Below are positions 50,176 to 64,000 of a DNA stretch of 64,000 bases, piece by piece; position 1 is the first letter of the stretch, and each line of letters opens with the position of its first letter. The translations under genes and the position numbers were made by a program. Origin of the DNA: Lampris incognitus (taxonomy: Eukaryota > Chordata > Actinopteri > Lampriformes > Lampridae); assembly GCF_029633865.1 (NCBI RefSeq), contig NC_079223.1, forward strand, positions 33,003,423 through 33,067,422. The letters are read 5' to 3'. The notes beneath the pieces were generated by a model that saw only the letters and a list, made by a program, of their open reading frames with translations, was not told the origin of the DNA and did no database searches.

Positions 50176-52230
50176 TCATGGGACTTTCTACCCAGGGTAT
50201 TGCCTCTCCCTGCCTCCCATCACAGTGACATGGTAGTTAATCCTGTTACTCTTTCATTTTGGGAGTCACACAAATCTGTGTGAAAGGCAGGCCACCCCAT
50301 GCCCAGAGTACCTCCCTACGGGGCCGGATCGCAATACTCTCCACTATGGCTTGTTTCTTCCTTTTACTTAATTCAGCTAGAAAAACGCCCGCGTCAACGG
50401 ACAGCAGCGACCCTGCATGCGATGCTAATGGTTTGGGGAGGAGGAACTCCGAGATTTACCCTCAGCTATGTTCACATCTTTACCAGGGTTAGGAGCGTCG
50501 CGTTTCGGATTCTGGTTGTGTATTTTTTGTGCAGTTTCTTAGTTATTGTTTTGATTCGGCGTATTCTAACAGGTTTTTGCTTGCCGTCTCAGGGGTTTAA
50601 CTAAGTATAGGATAGGATAGCAGGACAAAGCTTCATTAATCAATTGGAATTTTGGTCAAAAGCGTCGCAAAAAATAAATAAATAAAGCACAGCAAGCCAA
50701 TGTCGCGTCAGCTTTATCACTGTTGGAGCAAATCTCTTGAGCTATATAAATGCCTGGGTGCACTGTCAAGTCTATTCAAAGTACTATCAAAATTCAAAAA
50801 ATGTTTTGAAAATACTCTTAAATATCTGGTCAGTGAAGAAGTCATAGAGGAGTGGGACTCCATTAATTTGAGTTTTTGATTTACGCTTTGGATTTAAGTC
50901 GAAACTGAGCGATACACCCTTTTTTGTAACACCATCCACCTCTCACCACAGCAAAACACGTCCGATATAACCACACCATGTTCACGAAACAGTCACCATG
51001 GTGTGGTTTCTCTTTGCTATACTGGGCCTCTCCTCGACAAGCTACAAATGCGCATCACACATTTAAATGCACTGCTTGGGTTCAATGTAACTTTTGACCG
51101 TTTTCAAAACTGAACTCTTTACCCTCAGTTGTACCTCTGAGAATAAGCCCTCCATCGGAGCCCTTCCTCCTCAGGTCCCACCCTCAATTTGTAGTGCTGA
51201 CCTTTAAAGCAGGAAGTTACTGTTAACATAGTTCCAGCAGCTGCAACCTGCTTTGCAACATTTTTTTTCATCCAGTACTGAGCTCATGCACATTCACCTC
51301 TCCCTGACTCACTCTTTACAAACCAACTCAAATGTGCCCCATTTAAATTACGGGGTGCTATCTAGGCGCCATCATTTACATTCCAGCTTTGATTGAAAAT
51401 AATGGCTTTAAGTTCACACTGTGCTTGAAAGCAACAGTTGCATCAGTATCAACATGAGGTGACTCTGGCTGCAAGCGCAAATTGTACAGTAAAACTCCAT
51501 TTTCATCGCTTCAAACTGCAAAGGAGACCATTACGTAAAGCTCTGATGCAACTGCCCGAGTACACAAGGAAGTGTTTCATGACTCACTAAAAGCAATGGG
51601 AACCCCACGCAGATGACATCTCAAAAGATGGTTTCTTTAAGAAAAGACAACATTGCATACATTTATTAGGGATGGACGCCAATTCCAATACATGCACACC
51701 ACTATTGTCCTTTAAATGTAGTGTTGACATTATTGCAAACACTTGTCTCCCTGCTGTTTTCGTGTATTATATTTTTATTATCTTAGGATAAAAAAAACAT
51801 TGACAATTACATGGGATGCTTTTTCTGCATAATTTAACGTATACACAGTGGGGAAAAGGAATGGCAATGCTTTAGACATCACAGCCTCTTCATAACCCTG
51901 CCCACCCCCAACCCACTGCCCGCATGCAGTTTGCACTGCACAAAGGCCAAAGTCACGTGAGACAGCCTGCAAAGAGCACAAGAAGCATTCACAGTAAAGG
52001 AGGATAGGAGGAGGGTGGGGCGGGTGTGGGAGGGTGGAGAGGAGAGGAGAGAAGGGGGGAGGAGGAGAAGAGAGGGAGAGAAACAAAGTGCCTGCAGCAC
52101 TGGCCTTGGTTTAGACAGGAGAAGGAGCAGCATAGTCCTAGTACATCATTTTTAACTTCTCCCACACTTCAACTCCCGTCTCCTGATTGTGGTACTCTTT
52201 CCATTGTCTTTGACACAAAAAAGTTTGTTT
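50176..52230. other. Spacer between Gypsy element and pten
   Basis: No recognised gene. It may include the distal pten 3' UTR: an AATAAA on the minus strand lies near 51660. GA-rich sequence lies at 52030-52090. Confidence 0.4.
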
Positions 52231-52559
52231 ATATATGCATGTATATATGTATATACATATATGTATGTATATATATATAAACACATTTTTAGAGCTACAG
52301 CACCTTTTCCCACGGGGCAACAGTGTTGATACCTCGCACATGGTAAACGGCCGTGCCAAAGAAAAAAAGAATAATAGAAACAATATATTGGTCAGGATAT
52401 TCATCTTTTTTCCCTAAAATTGGCATTTGATATGATATTCTCTTGCCGTCTGGGGGAGGGAAGGGACAAAGGTTCTTCGTTTGAGTTCATATTCAAGTTT
52501 TCTCCTTTTTTTCTTCTCTTCTCTGGCGTATATTTTCTTCTCTTCCTGTTAAAAAGAGT
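52231..52559 (-). other. pten 3' UTR, proximal part
   Basis: Directly downstream of the pten stop on the minus strand. It contains an AT-rich ATGTATAT tract (52230-52280). The transcript end is not located. Confidence 0.5.
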
Positions 52560-63780
<11,221 letters not shown>

Positions 63781-64000
63781 TAGTTCCAAAGCTGAACCAA
63801 AAGCAGTTACATTGGATGTGGTGAATATTGTTTCACCCAGATATATCATTCACTAAAAAACATCTTGCATAAGGGGTTGCTTTGCCCACTAAAAGTTGTG
63901 ATAAAGAAGTTGTCGTTTGATAGCGGAAGGACACAGTCAGGGCGCACTCGACGCTCCCTTCTGTCAAAGTGATCACGTGTGTCTGTAATTAGGGAAGTTT
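63781..64000. other. Window edge, no recognised feature
   Basis: I see no exon of a neighbouring gene before the window ends. Confidence 0.4.

Overview
The window is vertebrate nuclear DNA, most likely from a teleost fish. It carries two intron-split vertebrate genes, and its spacers are packed with the transposon mix typical of fish: L2/CR1/Rex1-type LINEs, Tc1/mariner, hAT, a Penelope-like element, Ty3/Gypsy elements, tRNA-derived SINEs and a 5S-rRNA-derived SINE. It also has very long (GT)n, (CT)n and (AT)n microsatellites. Most long open frames are either pieces of mobile elements or artefacts of these dinucleotide tracts. No prokaryotic operon, CRISPR array or phage is present.

The two host genes lie on the minus strand. 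fas (TNFRSF6/CD95 death receptor) occupies 20383 to 5827 and is reconstructed here from nine exons with consistent splice phases: signal peptide, three cysteine-rich segments, transmembrane segment, two small linker exons and a death-domain exon. The exon for the third cysteine-rich segment (8926-8991) carries in-frame stop codons, yet skipping it keeps the frame. pten (phosphatase and tensin homologue) occupies 63007 to 52560 in nine exons. Eight have exactly the human exon lengths, and exon 8 is 33 nt longer. pten lies upstream of fas on the same strand, the order and orientation of human PTEN and FAS, but only about 32 kb apart and with none of the intervening mammalian genes visible.

Layout. 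1-2600: remnants of two different Ty3/Gypsy elements. 2600-5130: spacer and a rearranged Penelope-like element with inverted terminal repeats. 5130-20700: fas, whose 9.5-kb intron 4 holds two convergent, decayed LINEs, a TTAA-flanked piggyBac-type insertion and a U2 snRNA fragment. 20850-31050: LINE 3' ends, several tRNA-derived SINE copies, a 5S-derived SINE and a 412-bp hAT element with a perfect 8-bp target duplication. 32570-35575: a Tc1-like transposon split by a LINE. 35700-45740: microsatellites and more SINEs. 45742-50157: a structurally complete Ty3/Gypsy retrotransposon with matching 243-bp LTRs, open gag and pol frames and a GGGAAAC -1 frameshift signal, inserted in an (AT)n tract. 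50160-52550: spacer and pten 3' UTR. 52560-64000: pten and its promoter side.

Functionally, Fas is a surface receptor that signals apoptosis through its death domain, and PTEN is the PIP3 phosphatase that opposes PI3K/AKT survival signalling. They are linked neighbours rather than a co-regulated unit.
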